A DNA stretch of 7,230 nucleotides from positions 1-7,230 of the forward strand of contig JAPKDI010000058.1 of NCBI GenBank assembly GCA_026421105.1. The letters are read 5' to 3'. The first letter of the stretch is position 1. Every line of letters begins with the position of its first letter. Both the position numbers and the translations under genes were made by a program. Below the pieces are notes generated by a model that saw only the letters and a program-made list of their open reading frames with translations, ran no database searches and had not been told where the DNA came from. The DNA is from Alphaproteobacteria bacterium (GTDB lineage: Bacteria; Pseudomonadota; Alphaproteobacteria; SHVP01). Positions 1 through 7,230 of this stretch are shown one piece after another.

Positions 1-146
1 ACGACCTATGCCGGCGGCATCCAGACGAGTCCGATGGTCGCAGCGTGATCATTCAACGCACAGTGCGCGGCTCGGTCTACACAGCGGCGCTTGGCGATGA
101 GGTCAATAAATCACTTTTCGACGTGGGCTGGACTGCCGAAGGTTAA
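1..146 (+). CDS. C-terminal fragment of an unidentified plus-strand gene
   Basis: The frame with codons starting at base 3 is open from the left edge to a TAA at 144-146. It gives about 47 residues ending in ...DEVNKSLFDVGWTAEG. Codon choice resembles that of the neighbouring genes, with many G or C third positions, which supports real coding. I do not recognise the family, no motif is visible, and the start lies outside the window. The gene converges on yejF: its TAA overlaps the yejF stop on the other strand, both using the tetranucleotide TTAA. An alternative is that a different plus frame (starting at base 1, ending at TGA 46-48) is the real gene end. I think this less likely, because that would leave about 95 bases of non-coding sequence in which the base-3 frame happens to stay open. 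Confidence 0.5.
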   Translation, partial: DLCRRHPDESDGRSVIIQRTVRGSVYTAALGDEVNKSLFDVGWTAEG

Positions 147-1765
147 GTCGCGGTCGCTTCCTCGAAGACGACCTCAAGGTCAAACGCCGCGGCCATCAAC
201 GCTTTGGTGTAGTCGGATTTTGGACTGTCGAAGATGCTGTCGGTAGACCCTGCTTCGACGACCTGTCCGTCGCGCATGACAATCACCTCGTCGGCCATGG
301 CGCGCACCACTTTCAAATCGTGACTGATGAAGATGTAGGCGAGGCTGTGCTTGCGCTGAAGGTCGCGCAGCAGGTCGACGATCTGCGCTTGTACCGACAT
401 GTCGAGGGCTGATGTCGGTTCGTCCAACACAACCAGGCGTGGCTTGAGCACCATCGCGCGAGCGATCGCGATACGTTGACGCTGCCCGCCGGAAAATTCG
501 TGCGGGTAGCGATCTTGGTCCTCGGGCCGGATGCCGACCTCTTCGAGGGCGGCCCCGATCACCGCGCGGCGCTCGTCGTAGTTGCGAATTGCGGTGTGAA
601 CCAAAAGGCCTTCCTCGACGATTTGGCCCACCGAGAGGCGTGGGCTCAGACTGCCGTAGGGGTCCTGAAAGACGATCTGCATTTCCTTGCGCAGCGGCCG
701 AAGCGCTTTGAAGTTCAGTCCTTGGATCGATTTTCCCTGGAACGAGATATCCCCCGTACTGCGGAGCAGGCGGAGCAAGCCTAGGCCCAACGTCGTTTTG
801 CCCGACCCACTCTCGCCCACGATGCCAACGGTTTGGCCCTCTCGCACGGTCACGCTGATATCGTCCACGGCTTTGACGTGGCCAACGGTGCGCCGCAAGA
901 CGCCCTTCTGGATTGGAAAGTAGACTCGAATATTGTCGCCACGCAGAACGACCGGGGCGTTCGCATCGAACTTGTTGGGCACGCCTTTTGGCTCGGCATC
1001 AATGAGCATCCGCGTGTATTCGTGGTTTGGCTGTTCGAATACTTGTTGGGTGTCGCCGGCCTCAACGATCTCCCCCTCCTTCATCACGCAAACCCGTTTT
1101 GCCATTTTGCGGACGATGCCCAAGTCATGGGTAATCAGCAGCATGGCCATGCCGAGCTCATCCTGCAGGCGTTGCAATAGTCGCAAGATTTGAGCCTGAA
1201 TCGTGACGTCGAGGGCGGTCGTAGGTTCGTCAGCAATCAAGAGTTCCGGGTTGTTCGCCAGCGCCATCGCGATCATCACCCGTTGTCGCTGCCCACCGGA
1301 CAGTTGATGCGGGTAGGAATGAATACGTGCCTCAACATCGGGAAGACCCACAAGATTGAGGAGTTCAATAGTACGTGCACGCGCCTGGACCCGGTTCATC
1401 CCCTGGTGAAGCAGCAGGACTTCGTTGATCTGTTTCTCAATCGTGTGGAGCGGATTGAGCGAAGTCATGGGCTCCTGGAAGATCATCGATACTTTGTTGC
1501 CACGAATTCGGCGCATCTCGACGTGTGGCGCGCCGACGACCTCCATGCCGTCGACAATGATCGAGCCGGAGGGGTGAGATGCCATCGGGTAGGGCAGAAG
1601 CTGCAAAATAGATAAAGCAGAAACAGACTTACCAGATCCACTCTCCCCGACCAGCGCCACGGTCTCGCCCTTATCGATCGAAAAACGGACATTGCGCACA
1701 GCCTGAACACTGCGTTCGCTGCTGCGAAAATCGACCGAAAGGTCTTTGACGTCGACGAACGCCAT
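143..1765 (-). CDS. yejF: YejF-type peptide ABC transporter ATPase, two nucleotide-binding domains fused
   Basis: This 540-residue cytoplasmic ATPase hydrolyses ATP to drive the YejB-YejE channel. Two complete ABC domains of the oligopeptide/dipeptide (OppD/OppF) type lie in one chain. Domain 1 has Walker A GESGSGKS (40-47), Q-loop Q97, signature LSGGQ (155-159), Walker B LLIADE (175-180) and switch H213. Domain 2 has Walker A GESGSGKT (317-324), Q-loop Q367, signature FSGGQ (424-428), Walker B LVVLDE (444-449) and H482. All catalytic residues are intact, so both sites should be active. The length is close to that of E. coli YejF (about 530). I chose ATG 1765 because MAFVDVKDLSV starts the ABC fold and lies 2 nt after the yejE stop. 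The frame stays open to 1876, but that stretch overlaps yejE and encodes an Arg/His-rich tail unlike the family. The ribosome-binding site is weak, so coupling to yejE is likely. It is the last gene of the operon, and no hairpin terminator is visible after it. Confidence 0.95.
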   Translation of the reverse strand: MAFVDVKDLSVDFRSSERSVQAVRNVRFSIDKGETVALVGESGSGKSVSALSILQLLPYPMASHPSGSIIVDGMEVVGAPHVEMRRIRGNKVSMIFQEPMTSLNPLHTIEKQINEVLLLHQGMNRVQARARTIELLNLVGLPDVEARIHSYPHQLSGGQRQRVMIAMALANNPELLIADEPTTALDVTIQAQILRLLQRLQDELGMAMLLITHDLGIVRKMAKRVCVMKEGEIVEAGDTQQVFEQPNHEYTRMLIDAEPKGVPNKFDANAPVVLRGDNIRVYFPIQKGVLRRTVGHVKAVDDISVTVREGQTVGIVGESGSGKTTLGLGLLRLLRSTGDISFQGKSIQGLNFKALRPLRKEMQIVFQDPYGSLSPRLSVGQIVEEGLLVHTAIRNYDERRAVIGAALEEVGIRPEDQDRYPHEFSGGQRQRIAIARAMVLKPRLVVLDEPTSALDMSVQAQIVDLLRDLQRKHSLAYIFISHDLKVVRAMADEVIVMRDGQVVEAGSTDSIFDSPKSDYTKALMAAAFDLEVVFEEATAT

Positions 1766-1767
1766 GA

Positions 1768-2850
1768 TCAGGTGAACGTCTTTCGTGGATCGAACGCGTC
1801 GCGAACGGCTTCGCCGGTGAAGACCACCAAGGTCAGCATGATCGACAGCGTGAAGAAGCCCGTTAGCCCGAGCCAAGGTGCCTGAAGGTTGGCTTTGCCT
1901 TGGGCAAGCAATTCACCCAAGGACGCCGACCCCGGCGGCAGGCCAAATCCGAGAAAATCAAGGCTCGTGAGTGCGGTGATCGCACCGGCGAGGTTGAAGG
2001 GCAGGAAGGTGATCGTCGCAACCATGGCGTTGGGCAAGAGATGTTTGAGCATGATCGTTGAGTTCCGGACGCCCAAGGCGCGTGCCGCTCTGACATAGTC
2101 GAAATTGCGCGCCCTGAGGAACTCGGCGCGGACGACGCCGACCAGGGCCATCCAGCTGAACAGCAATAGGATGCCCAGCAACCACCAGAAGTTCGGTGTG
2201 ACGATGCTCGCCAGGATGATCAGGAGGAACAGCGTGGGCATGCCCGACCAAATCTCGATAAAGCGCTGGAACAAGAGGTCGGTCCACCCGCCGAAGTAAC
2301 CTTGGACAGCGCCCGCCAATACGCCGATCACCGAACTGATAGCCGTGAGTACCAGGCCAAAGAGAATAGAAATTCTGAAACCGTAGATAAGCCGGGCCAT
2401 GACGTCGCGCCCTTGGTCATCGGTGCCCAACCAATTCTCAGCCGAGGGCGGAGAGGGTGCGGGCTGCGGTAGGTCGTAGTTGATTGTGTCGAAGCTGAAT
2501 TCGAACAGCGGCCAGATAATCCAACCGTCCTTTTCGGCAATGAGGTCCTGGACGAAGGGGTCGCGATAGTCGGCGGCCGTCTCAAACTCGCCGCCGAAAT
2601 GGGTTTCGGCATAGTCGGTCAGCACGGGAAACAACAGATCACCGTCAAATTTCACGACAAGTGGTCGGTCGTTGGCCAGAAACTCTGCAAATAGCGTCAA
2701 CAGGAATAGCGTGACGAAAATCCACATCGACCAGTAGCCACGGCGGTTCTTGCGGAAGTTCTGCAACCGTCGCTGGTTTAGTGGCGTGATGCGCAGGCCC
2801 AAAAAGCGGCGGGCCTGTAGCGGTGGCGTCGTCCCATCGTTGTTAGACAT
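1768..2850 (-). CDS. yejE: YejE-type peptide ABC transporter permease (OppC family)
   Basis: This inner-membrane protein of 360 residues forms half of the import channel with YejB. The N-terminus has the OppC-type NRRGYWSMW segment leading into transmembrane helix 1 (about 41-59). A long periplasmic stretch (about 60-138) is followed by the [16 protein letters not shown] motif (142-157) and about five more helices (near 158-180, 200-220, 222-240, 276-300 and 328-348). The ATPase-contact (EAA) loop is around [18 protein letters not shown] (256-273). The C-terminal motifs [11 protein letters not shown] and FDPRKTF are typical of the family. ATG 2850 overlaps the end of yejB by 8 nt and has only a weak GAG about 10 nt upstream. 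An in-frame ATG at 2880 would add ten residues inside yejB and is less likely. The stop TGA lies 2 nt before yejF. Length compares with about 340 in E. coli, the extra residues being mostly N-terminal and periplasmic. Confidence 0.95.
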   Translation of the reverse strand: MSNNDGTTPPLQARRFLGLRITPLNQRRLQNFRKNRRGYWSMWIFVTLFLLTLFAEFLANDRPLVVKFDGDLLFPVLTDYAETHFGGEFETAADYRDPFVQDLIAEKDGWIIWPLFEFSFDTINYDLPQPAPSPPSAENWLGTDDQGRDVMARLIYGFRISILFGLVLTAISSVIGVLAGAVQGYFGGWTDLLFQRFIEIWSGMPTLFLLIILASIVTPNFWWLLGILLLFSWMALVGVVRAEFLRARNFDYVRAARALGVRNSTIMLKHLLPNAMVATITFLPFNLAGAITALTSLDFLGFGLPPGSASLGELLAQGKANLQAPWLGLTGFFTLSIMLTLVVFTGEAVRDAFDPRKTFT

Positions 2851-3958
2851 CGCGTCGCTCGAAATCGATTCGGGGGTCAACGACGACGTACATCAAATCG
2901 CCGATGAGGCTGAAGACCAGTCCCAATAGCGTGAAGAAAAATAGAGTGCCGAACATCACGGGATAGTCACGATTAATGATGGCCTCAAAGCCAAGGAGAC
3001 CAAGTCCATCGAGCGAGAAGATGATCTCAATGAGCAACGACCCGGCGAAGAGAATACTGATGAACAGCGAGGGAAACCCTGCGATCACGATGAGCATGCC
3101 GTTTCGGAAGACGTGCCCGTAAAGTACTTGCCGCTCCGTGAGGCCCTTTGCCCGGGCGGTCATAACATACTGCTGATTGATTTGATCCAGGAACGAATTT
3201 TTCGTCAGCAGCGTCAGGCCGGCAAAACCGCCGATCACCAATGCTGTGACCGGCAATGCGATGTGGTGAAAATAGTCCGCGACCTTGCCGAATGCGCTGA
3301 GTTCAGAAAAATTTTCCGATACGATGCCGCGCAACGGAAACCAGTCGAGATAAGTCCCGCCCGCGAGAAGTACAATGAGCAAGATTGCAAAAAGGAAGCC
3401 GGGGATTGCCTGGCCAACGATAACGACGCTGCTCGTCCAAATATCGAAGGGCGAGCCGTCGCGTACGGCTTTTCGAATGCCCAAAGGAATCGAGATTAAA
3501 TAGATCAAGATCGACGTCCAAAGGCCCAGCGATATCGAAACCGGCATTTTTTCGAGAACTAAATCGACGACTTGCCTATCGCGGAAAAATGACTCGCCGA
3601 AGTCGAAAACGAGGTAGCTCCCGATCATATGGACGAACCGAATGTGGATGGGTTTGTCGAAGCCGAACTGCTTTTCTAGATCGGCAATGAACTGCGGGTC
3701 GAGCCCCTGCGCACCGCGGTAGCGTGACTCGAATCCCATTGTGCTAGCGGCACCCTGCTGGGCTTGGGATTGTGGGGCGTCCCCGCCACCTGCACCGCTA
3801 ATGCGGGCGGTGGCATCGACCGCGTTACCGGTGACCTGGGCAATAATTTGTTCGACCGGGCCACCCGGCGCGAACTGAACTACGGCGAAGTTAATCACCA
3901 TGATCCCGAACAATGTCGGCACAATAAATAGCAGTCGTCGAATAATATAGGCGGTCAT
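2843..3958 (-). CDS. yejB: YejB-type peptide ABC transporter permease (OppB family)
   Basis: This inner-membrane permease of 371 residues partners YejE. It starts [20 protein letters not shown], the usual OppB-type first helix, followed by FAPGGPVEQ. Residues about 41-80 form a periplasmic Gly/Ala/Gln-rich insert that E. coli YejB, as I remember it, also carries. It separates Yej permeases from shorter OppB/DppB proteins. Further helices lie near 140-160, 176-198, 228-250, 283-306 and 333-360. The EAA loop around [20 protein letters not shown] (267-286) contacts YejF. The signature [17 protein letters not shown] (307-323) and the end DPRIDFERR are strongly YejB-like. The start is 24 nt after the binding-protein stop, in the same reading frame, with no clear Shine-Dalgarno motif. 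The stop lies inside the first codons of yejE. Confidence 0.95.
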   Translation of the reverse strand: MTAYIIRRLLFIVPTLFGIMVINFAVVQFAPGGPVEQIIAQVTGNAVDATARISGAGGGDAPQSQAQQGAASTMGFESRYRGAQGLDPQFIADLEKQFGFDKPIHIRFVHMIGSYLVFDFGESFFRDRQVVDLVLEKMPVSISLGLWTSILIYLISIPLGIRKAVRDGSPFDIWTSSVVIVGQAIPGFLFAILLIVLLAGGTYLDWFPLRGIVSENFSELSAFGKVADYFHHIALPVTALVIGGFAGLTLLTKNSFLDQINQQYVMTARAKGLTERQVLYGHVFRNGMLIVIAGFPSLFISILFAGSLLIEIIFSLDGLGLLGFEAIINRDYPVMFGTLFFFTLLGLVFSLIGDLMYVVVDPRIDFERRDV

Positions 3959-3974
3959 CGCGGCGGTGAGTCTA

Positions 3975-3986
3975 CTAGAATTCTAG
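3975..3986. repeat. 12-bp perfect palindrome at the yejA-like/yejB junction
   Basis: CTAGAATTCTAG is a perfect palindrome that includes the TAG stop of the second binding-protein gene on the minus strand. It is AT-rich compared with its surroundings and lacks a loop, so it is a weak RNA hairpin and not a terminator by itself. It could be a protein site or chance. It sits in the longest non-coding gap in the window (24 nt), where the ribosome-binding site of yejB would be expected but is not evident. Confidence 0.3.
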
Positions 3987-5830
3987 GGTTTGTCGCGATT
4001 GAGACGGGTCGCTTTGGCAGGATCTATCCACCAAGTGTCCAGGAAACCCAGCGAGTAGGTAGGCACGGTCTCTGGTCGGCCAAACATATCCCAATATGCG
4101 ATCGTATAGGTGCTGCGATACCACTGCGGGATGATGTACTGGTTCCATAACAAGACGCGGTCCAAAGCCCGCGCCGCGGTCGTCAAACTCTCGCGGTCTT
4201 TCGCACTAGCGAGCCGCTCTACCAAGTCGTCCACTACGGGGTCTTTGACGCCGGCATCGTTGTTGCTACCAGGCTGATCGGCAAAACCAGAATTCCAAAA
4301 CCCCCGTTCTCCAACACCGGGCGTCGCGGAAACGCCGAAGGCTGCCGTCGTGATATCAAAATCGCGAGTCTGATCAACCCGTTGGGTGTACTGGCTCGAG
4401 TCGACGACGCGGATGGAGGCATCGGCGCCGATGCGTTTGAGGTTTTTAACGATCGGTGCAAAAACACGTTCGAACGACGGGGAAAATGTTAGAAACTCAA
4501 TCGACATCAAGTCTCCGGCGGCGTTCCTCAATTGGCCCCCTTGGACCGTCCAGCCGGCTTCAGCAAAAAGCTGCTGAGCGCGTCGGAGATTCCGACGATT
4601 GTTGCCGCTCCCGTCTGATGCCGGCTGGCGATACTCCTCGCCGAACACCTCTGGCGGTAGTTTGTCCCGAAACGGTGTGAGGAGTTCAAGTTCGGCCGGT
4701 GTTGGCGGCGCTGTCGCCGCCATGTCCGTGTTTTGGTAGATGCTGGCTGAGCGTTCGTACACGCTGTAAAACAGGTTGGTGTTCGTCCATTCGAAATCGA
4801 ACGCGAGATTGATAGCCTGGCGAACCCGCCGGTCTTGAAACTTGGGCTTCCTCAAGTTGAGAACAAAATACTGGCGAGATGCGGGCCCGCGATTTGGCAC
4901 CGCTTTCTTGATGACACGTCCATTGCGGACTGCCGGGAAGTCATAGCCCGTCGCCCAGATACGTGAGGTGAATTCTTCATGAAAGTCGAATTCGCCCGAT
5001 TTAAACGCTTCGTGCTGTACGTCGCGATCGCGGTAGAACTCAAGACGGATTTGCCCAAAGTTGAACCGTCCGCGGTTCACCGCCAGGTCGGCAGCCCAGT
5101 AATCTGACACCCGCTCCAGGACAATGGACCGTCCGGGGCTGACCTCGGCGATGCGATAGGGCCCGCTACCCAGAGGCGACTCGAACGTCGTTTCGCCGAA
5201 TTCGCGATCTGCGAAATACGCTTTCGACAGGATCGGCATCCCCGCCACCGTGTTCGGTAGGTCCCGCAAGGCAACGGCAGTTGGATCGAAGGAATAACGC
5301 ACCTGGCGCGCGCCAATGGCCTCGACGCCGACGACATCACGCAGAATGATCCGAAAACTCGGAAAGGCGCCGGGGTCAGTTTTGAGCGCATTGAATGTAA
5401 AGACGACATCATCCACCGTGATGGGCGATCCGTCATGCCAGCGCGCCTCAGGCCGCAACGTGAAGGTAATGGACGTGCGGTCCGGGGCTAGGTCGGCCGT
5501 TTCTGCCACGAGACCGTAGAGGGCGTCAGGCTCATCCGCGCCGCCGGCCATCAAACTCTCATAGGGAAGCGACATGACGGAACCGGCGTCACCGCGAAAC
5601 CGAATGCCTTTCAAGGTGAAAGGGTTCACCGTATCGAAGGTTCCCTCACCGCCGGCAAGGCGCAAGACGCCGCCCTTAGGTGCGCCCGGATTGACGTAGT
5701 CGAAGTGGTCGAAGCCCGGTTGGTATTTAAGGTCGCCGAACGTCGAGATACCGTGACGCGGTTCTGCGTTCGCACCAACGGCCCACATTGAGACGGCGGC
5801 GATTAGAACAAGGCGAAGAATTGATGTCAT
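3983..5830 (-). CDS. yejA: Periplasmic family 5 solute-binding protein, YejA-like (second of a tandem pair)
   Basis: This 615-residue secreted protein should capture peptides or peptide-like ligands in the periplasm and hand them to YejB-YejE. Residues 1-22 are a Sec signal peptide with an AxA site (ANA before EPRHG). There is no lipobox cysteine, so it is a soluble periplasmic protein. The YejA hallmarks are in order: HFDYVNPGAPKGG (42-54), GTFDTVNPFTLKG (63-75), WHDGSPITVDDVVFTF (131-146), GSGPYR (221-226), RVSDYWAADLAVNRGRFNF (240-258), NWAT-like IWATGYDFP (291-299), RRVRQAINLAFDFEW (334-348), ALDRVLLW (555-562) and WWIDPAK (600-606). The length matches YejA (about 600). ATG 5830 is chosen because the signal peptide starts there, 7 nt after the upstream stop. 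The frame stays open to 5956, but that part overlaps the upstream gene and gives no signal sequence. It is clearly paralogous to the upstream gene, with roughly 60 percent identity by eye over residues 219-311 and less elsewhere. The symbol is by family; which paralogue is the true YejA orthologue is uncertain. Confidence 0.9.
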   Translation of the reverse strand: MTSILRLVLIAAVSMWAVGANAEPRHGISTFGDLKYQPGFDHFDYVNPGAPKGGVLRLAGGEGTFDTVNPFTLKGIRFRGDAGSVMSLPYESLMAGGADEPDALYGLVAETADLAPDRTSITFTLRPEARWHDGSPITVDDVVFTFNALKTDPGAFPSFRIILRDVVGVEAIGARQVRYSFDPTAVALRDLPNTVAGMPILSKAYFADREFGETTFESPLGSGPYRIAEVSPGRSIVLERVSDYWAADLAVNRGRFNFGQIRLEFYRDRDVQHEAFKSGEFDFHEEFTSRIWATGYDFPAVRNGRVIKKAVPNRGPASRQYFVLNLRKPKFQDRRVRQAINLAFDFEWTNTNLFYSVYERSASIYQNTDMAATAPPTPAELELLTPFRDKLPPEVFGEEYRQPASDGSGNNRRNLRRAQQLFAEAGWTVQGGQLRNAAGDLMSIEFLTFSPSFERVFAPIVKNLKRIGADASIRVVDSSQYTQRVDQTRDFDITTAAFGVSATPGVGERGFWNSGFADQPGSNNDAGVKDPVVDDLVERLASAKDRESLTTAARALDRVLLWNQYIIPQWYRSTYTIAYWDMFGRPETVPTYSLGFLDTWWIDPAKATRLNRDKP

Positions 5831-5837
5831 GGGAGGT

Positions 5838-7230
5838 CTAAGGCCGGCGGCCTGTCTCCACGATCGCGAGCTTGGAGGGGTCGATCCACCAAGAAAACAG
5901 GTCAATGCCGAACTTGGGGCTTGTCCTAGGTCGGCCAAACTTGTCCCAAAACGCAAGCCGGTCGATCGGAGAGTAATATTGTGGGATCACGTAGTGCCCC
6001 CAGAGCAACACGCGGTCGAGCGCGCGCGTCGCGGCAACCAAGCTCGGTCGGTCGGGCGCGCTGATGATATTTTCAATGAGTGCATCGACAACGGGGTCCT
6101 TGATCCCGGTCAGATTGCGCCCGCCGTTGCGGTCGGCTGCGTCCGAGCCCCAGAAATCTCGCTGTTCGTTTCCAGGCGAAAATGACTGCCGGAATGTGTT
6201 GATCACCATATCGAAATCGAATGTATCGGTGCGACTTTGGTACTGCGCTGTGTCGACCGTCCGCACCGAAGCGTCAATTCCGAGCTTCTTTAGGTTTCCT
6301 ATGAACGGGAGGACCACCCTTTCCAAGCTAGGCTGAATCAGCAGCACTTCGAATTTCAAGGCGCGCCCGGACTCGGCGTGGGTGAGGACTCCGTCGCGGA
6401 CTTGCCATCCTGCGGATTTCAACAAGCGGGCTGCAGTACGCAATTCTCGCCGCGGGTTTCCGGAGCCATCGGTTTTCGCAACGCTAAATGGCTGCGTGAA
6501 AAGATCCTCAGGCAGCGAATCTTTGTGTGGCAACAAGTAGTCAAGCTCGGCACCCTCAGGTAGGCCGCGCGTCGCGAGCTCCATGTTTTCGAAGTAGCTA
6601 CTGGTCCGTTTGTATTGCCCGAAGAACAGAGCTTTGTTTGACCACTCAAAATCAAAAGCCAGCCCGATGGCCTGTCGGACAGCGCGGTCTGTGAATATTT
6701 CACGACGCGTGTTAAAAACAAACGCCTGCATTCCCGGCGACGTCAAGTCAGGAATCTCTTCTTTGATCACGAGGCCATTTCGTGCCGCCGGAAAGTCGTA
6801 TCCCGTTGCCCAGTTCCCGGCGGAAAACTCAGGGTAGGTATCGAACTCGTAAGACTTGAATGCTTCGCGCGCGACGGTCGCGTCGCGGTAATAGTCATAT
6901 CGGACCGAGTCGAAGTTGTAGCGCCCCACGTTGACGGGGAGATCCGCGCCCCAATAGTCGGCGACACGTTCGTATTCTATGAAGCGTCCCGGTTCGAAAG
7001 CGCCGACCCGATAGGGCCCGCTACCAACAGGCGCTTCCAAGCTGGTTTCCGTGAACTCAATTGTCTCGTAATAGTGCTTAGGAAGCACCGACAACTGCCC
7101 AATGATATTCGGCAATTCACGATTTGTCGGGCCGCTGAACGTGAATTTCACCCGGTAGTCGTCCAACTTTTCGGCGGTGGCAACGTTGGCGTAGTACTGC
7201 CGATAGAACGGGTGACCCTTCGTGGTCAGT
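5838..7230 (-). CDS. yejA: Periplasmic family 5 solute-binding protein, YejA-like (first of a tandem pair), N-terminus beyond the window
   Basis: The reading frame is open to the right edge, giving 463 visible residues that begin LTTKGHPFYRQYY. This aligns with about residue 149 of the downstream paralogue, so roughly 150 residues, including the expected signal peptide, are missing. YejA motifs visible (numbered from the first visible residue) are GSGPYR (69-74), ERVADYWGADLPVNVGRYNF (87-106), NWATGYDFP (139-147), RAVRQAIGLAFDFEW (182-196), DGSGNPRRELRTAARLLKSA (254-273), ALDRVLLW (403-410) and SWWIDPSK (446-453). Compared with E. coli YejA as I recall it, this copy keeps more family details (RYDYY, NWAT, SYFEN, WWID) than the downstream copy. 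It may therefore be the YejA orthologue proper. A TTG at 7166 is an internal leucine codon, not the start. It is the first visible gene of the operon and ends in TAG, 7 nt before the next start. Confidence 0.9.
   Translation of the reverse strand, partial: LTTKGHPFYRQYYANVATAEKLDDYRVKFTFSGPTNRELPNIIGQLSVLPKHYYETIEFTETSLEAPVGSGPYRVGAFEPGRFIEYERVADYWGADLPVNVGRYNFDSVRYDYYRDATVAREAFKSYEFDTYPEFSAGNWATGYDFPAARNGLVIKEEIPDLTSPGMQAFVFNTRREIFTDRAVRQAIGLAFDFEWSNKALFFGQYKRTSSYFENMELATRGLPEGAELDYLLPHKDSLPEDLFTQPFSVAKTDGSGNPRRELRTAARLLKSAGWQVRDGVLTHAESGRALKFEVLLIQPSLERVVLPFIGNLKKLGIDASVRTVDTAQYQSRTDTFDFDMVINTFRQSFSPGNEQRDFWGSDAADRNGGRNLTGIKDPVVDALIENIISAPDRPSLVAATRALDRVLLWGHYVIPQYYSPIDRLAFWDKFGRPRTSPKFGIDLFSWWIDPSKLAIVETGRRP
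5841..5853 (-). promoter_or_regulatory. Small perfect hairpin at the junction of the two binding-protein genes
   Basis: On the mRNA strand the sequence reads AGGCC-GCC-GGCCU, a perfect 5-bp GC-rich stem with a 3-nt loop. It sits directly before the TAG of the first binding-protein gene. Between that stop and the ATG at 5830 lies ACCUCCC, which resembles the complement of a Shine-Dalgarno motif. Its CUCC could also pair with a GGAG just upstream of the hairpin (5855-5859 region), extending the structure to the start codon. There is no normal ribosome-binding site before this ATG. I infer that initiation of the second binding protein depends on ribosomes finishing the first. The hairpin also lies in coding sequence (Gly-Arg-Arg-Pro), so it could be chance. 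Confidence 0.3.

Noticed and set aside
1..146. Intrinsic terminator for the yej operon beyond yejF
   Set aside because: I looked for a GC stem followed by a T-run on the minus strand and found none; only very short inverted matches occur.
833..1180. Plus-strand open frame of 115 codons opposite yejF
   Set aside because: It is antisense to the yejF linker and the end of domain 1, and the sequence shows no family features; a shadow frame.
1190..1615. Plus-strand open frame of 141 codons opposite yejF
   Set aside because: It lies wholly antisense to conserved ABC domain 1, its product has no recognisable motif, and no ribosome-binding site is evident. It is a shadow of codon use on the real strand.
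1766..1876. N-terminal extension of YejF to 1876
   Set aside because: The extra 37 residues overlap the end of yejE, are Arg/His-rich and are not part of the ABC fold; ATG 1765 sits right after the yejE stop.
1958..2287. Minus-strand open frame of 109 codons inside yejE
   Set aside because: It is an out-of-frame overlap on the same strand as a conserved permease, rich in Pro, His and Arg as expected of a shifted frame.
3113..3499. Plus-strand open frame of 128 codons opposite yejB
   Set aside because: It is antisense to conserved YejB helices, with a charged product lacking any domain; a shadow frame.
5831..5956. N-terminal extension of the second binding protein to an ATG at 5956
   Set aside because: It would overlap the upstream gene and place 42 non-signal residues ahead of a clear signal peptide; ATG 5830 explains the protein better.
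5829..6185. Plus-strand open frame of 118 codons starting with ATGGGAGG across the binding-protein junction
   Set aside because: The GGAGG lies after its ATG rather than before it, and the frame is antisense to the conserved C-terminus of the first binding protein; no motif was seen.
7164..7166. TTG as a start for the first binding protein
   Set aside because: The frame continues to the right edge with sequence (HPFYRQYYANVATAEKL) that matches the YejA family, so the TTG is an internal leucine.
1..7230. tRNA, rRNA, CRISPR arrays, insertion sequences or attachment sites
   Set aside because: The window is filled by intact coding sequence with gaps of at most 24 nt. I saw no direct repeats, transposase or RNA gene signatures.

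Overview
The window looks like an ordinary alphaproteobacterial chromosome segment. Base composition is mid-to-high GC, Shine-Dalgarno motifs are weak, coding is tight, and all the proteins resemble the Yej/Opp/Dpp peptide-importer families. Almost all of it is one minus-strand operon that reads from the right edge to the left edge.

Layout in transcription order (right to left). First comes a family 5 solute-binding protein gene of YejA type, cut by the right edge (5838 to beyond 7230). Next is a second, complete paralogous solute-binding protein with a signal peptide (3983-5830). Then come the permease yejB (2843-3958), the permease yejE (1768-2850) and yejF, a double ATPase in a single chain (143-1765). 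Junctions are a 7-nt gap, a 24-nt gap, an 8-nt overlap and a 2-nt gap, so this is one transcription unit with probable translational coupling. The promoter must lie beyond the right edge. A plus-strand gene, seen only as its last ~47 codons, runs in from the left edge and ends head-on against yejF; the two stop codons share the bases TTAA. No stretch without a gene exceeds 24 bases.

How the genes work together: the two periplasmic binding proteins should deliver ligands to one YejB-YejE inner-membrane channel, powered by YejF, whose two nucleotide-binding domains replace the separate D and F ATPases of Opp/Dpp systems. Related Yej systems import peptides and peptide-like compounds such as microcin C in E. 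coli. In Rhizobiales relatives they have been linked to antimicrobial-peptide resistance and to uptake of peptidoglycan fragments. The substrates here cannot be read from the sequence.

I do not see an undescribed system. The points worth a second look are the diverged tandem binding proteins on one transporter, a small hairpin with an anti-Shine-Dalgarno-like stretch just before the second binding protein's start, an in-frame single-TAG junction between the second binding protein and yejB, and the overlapping convergent stops.
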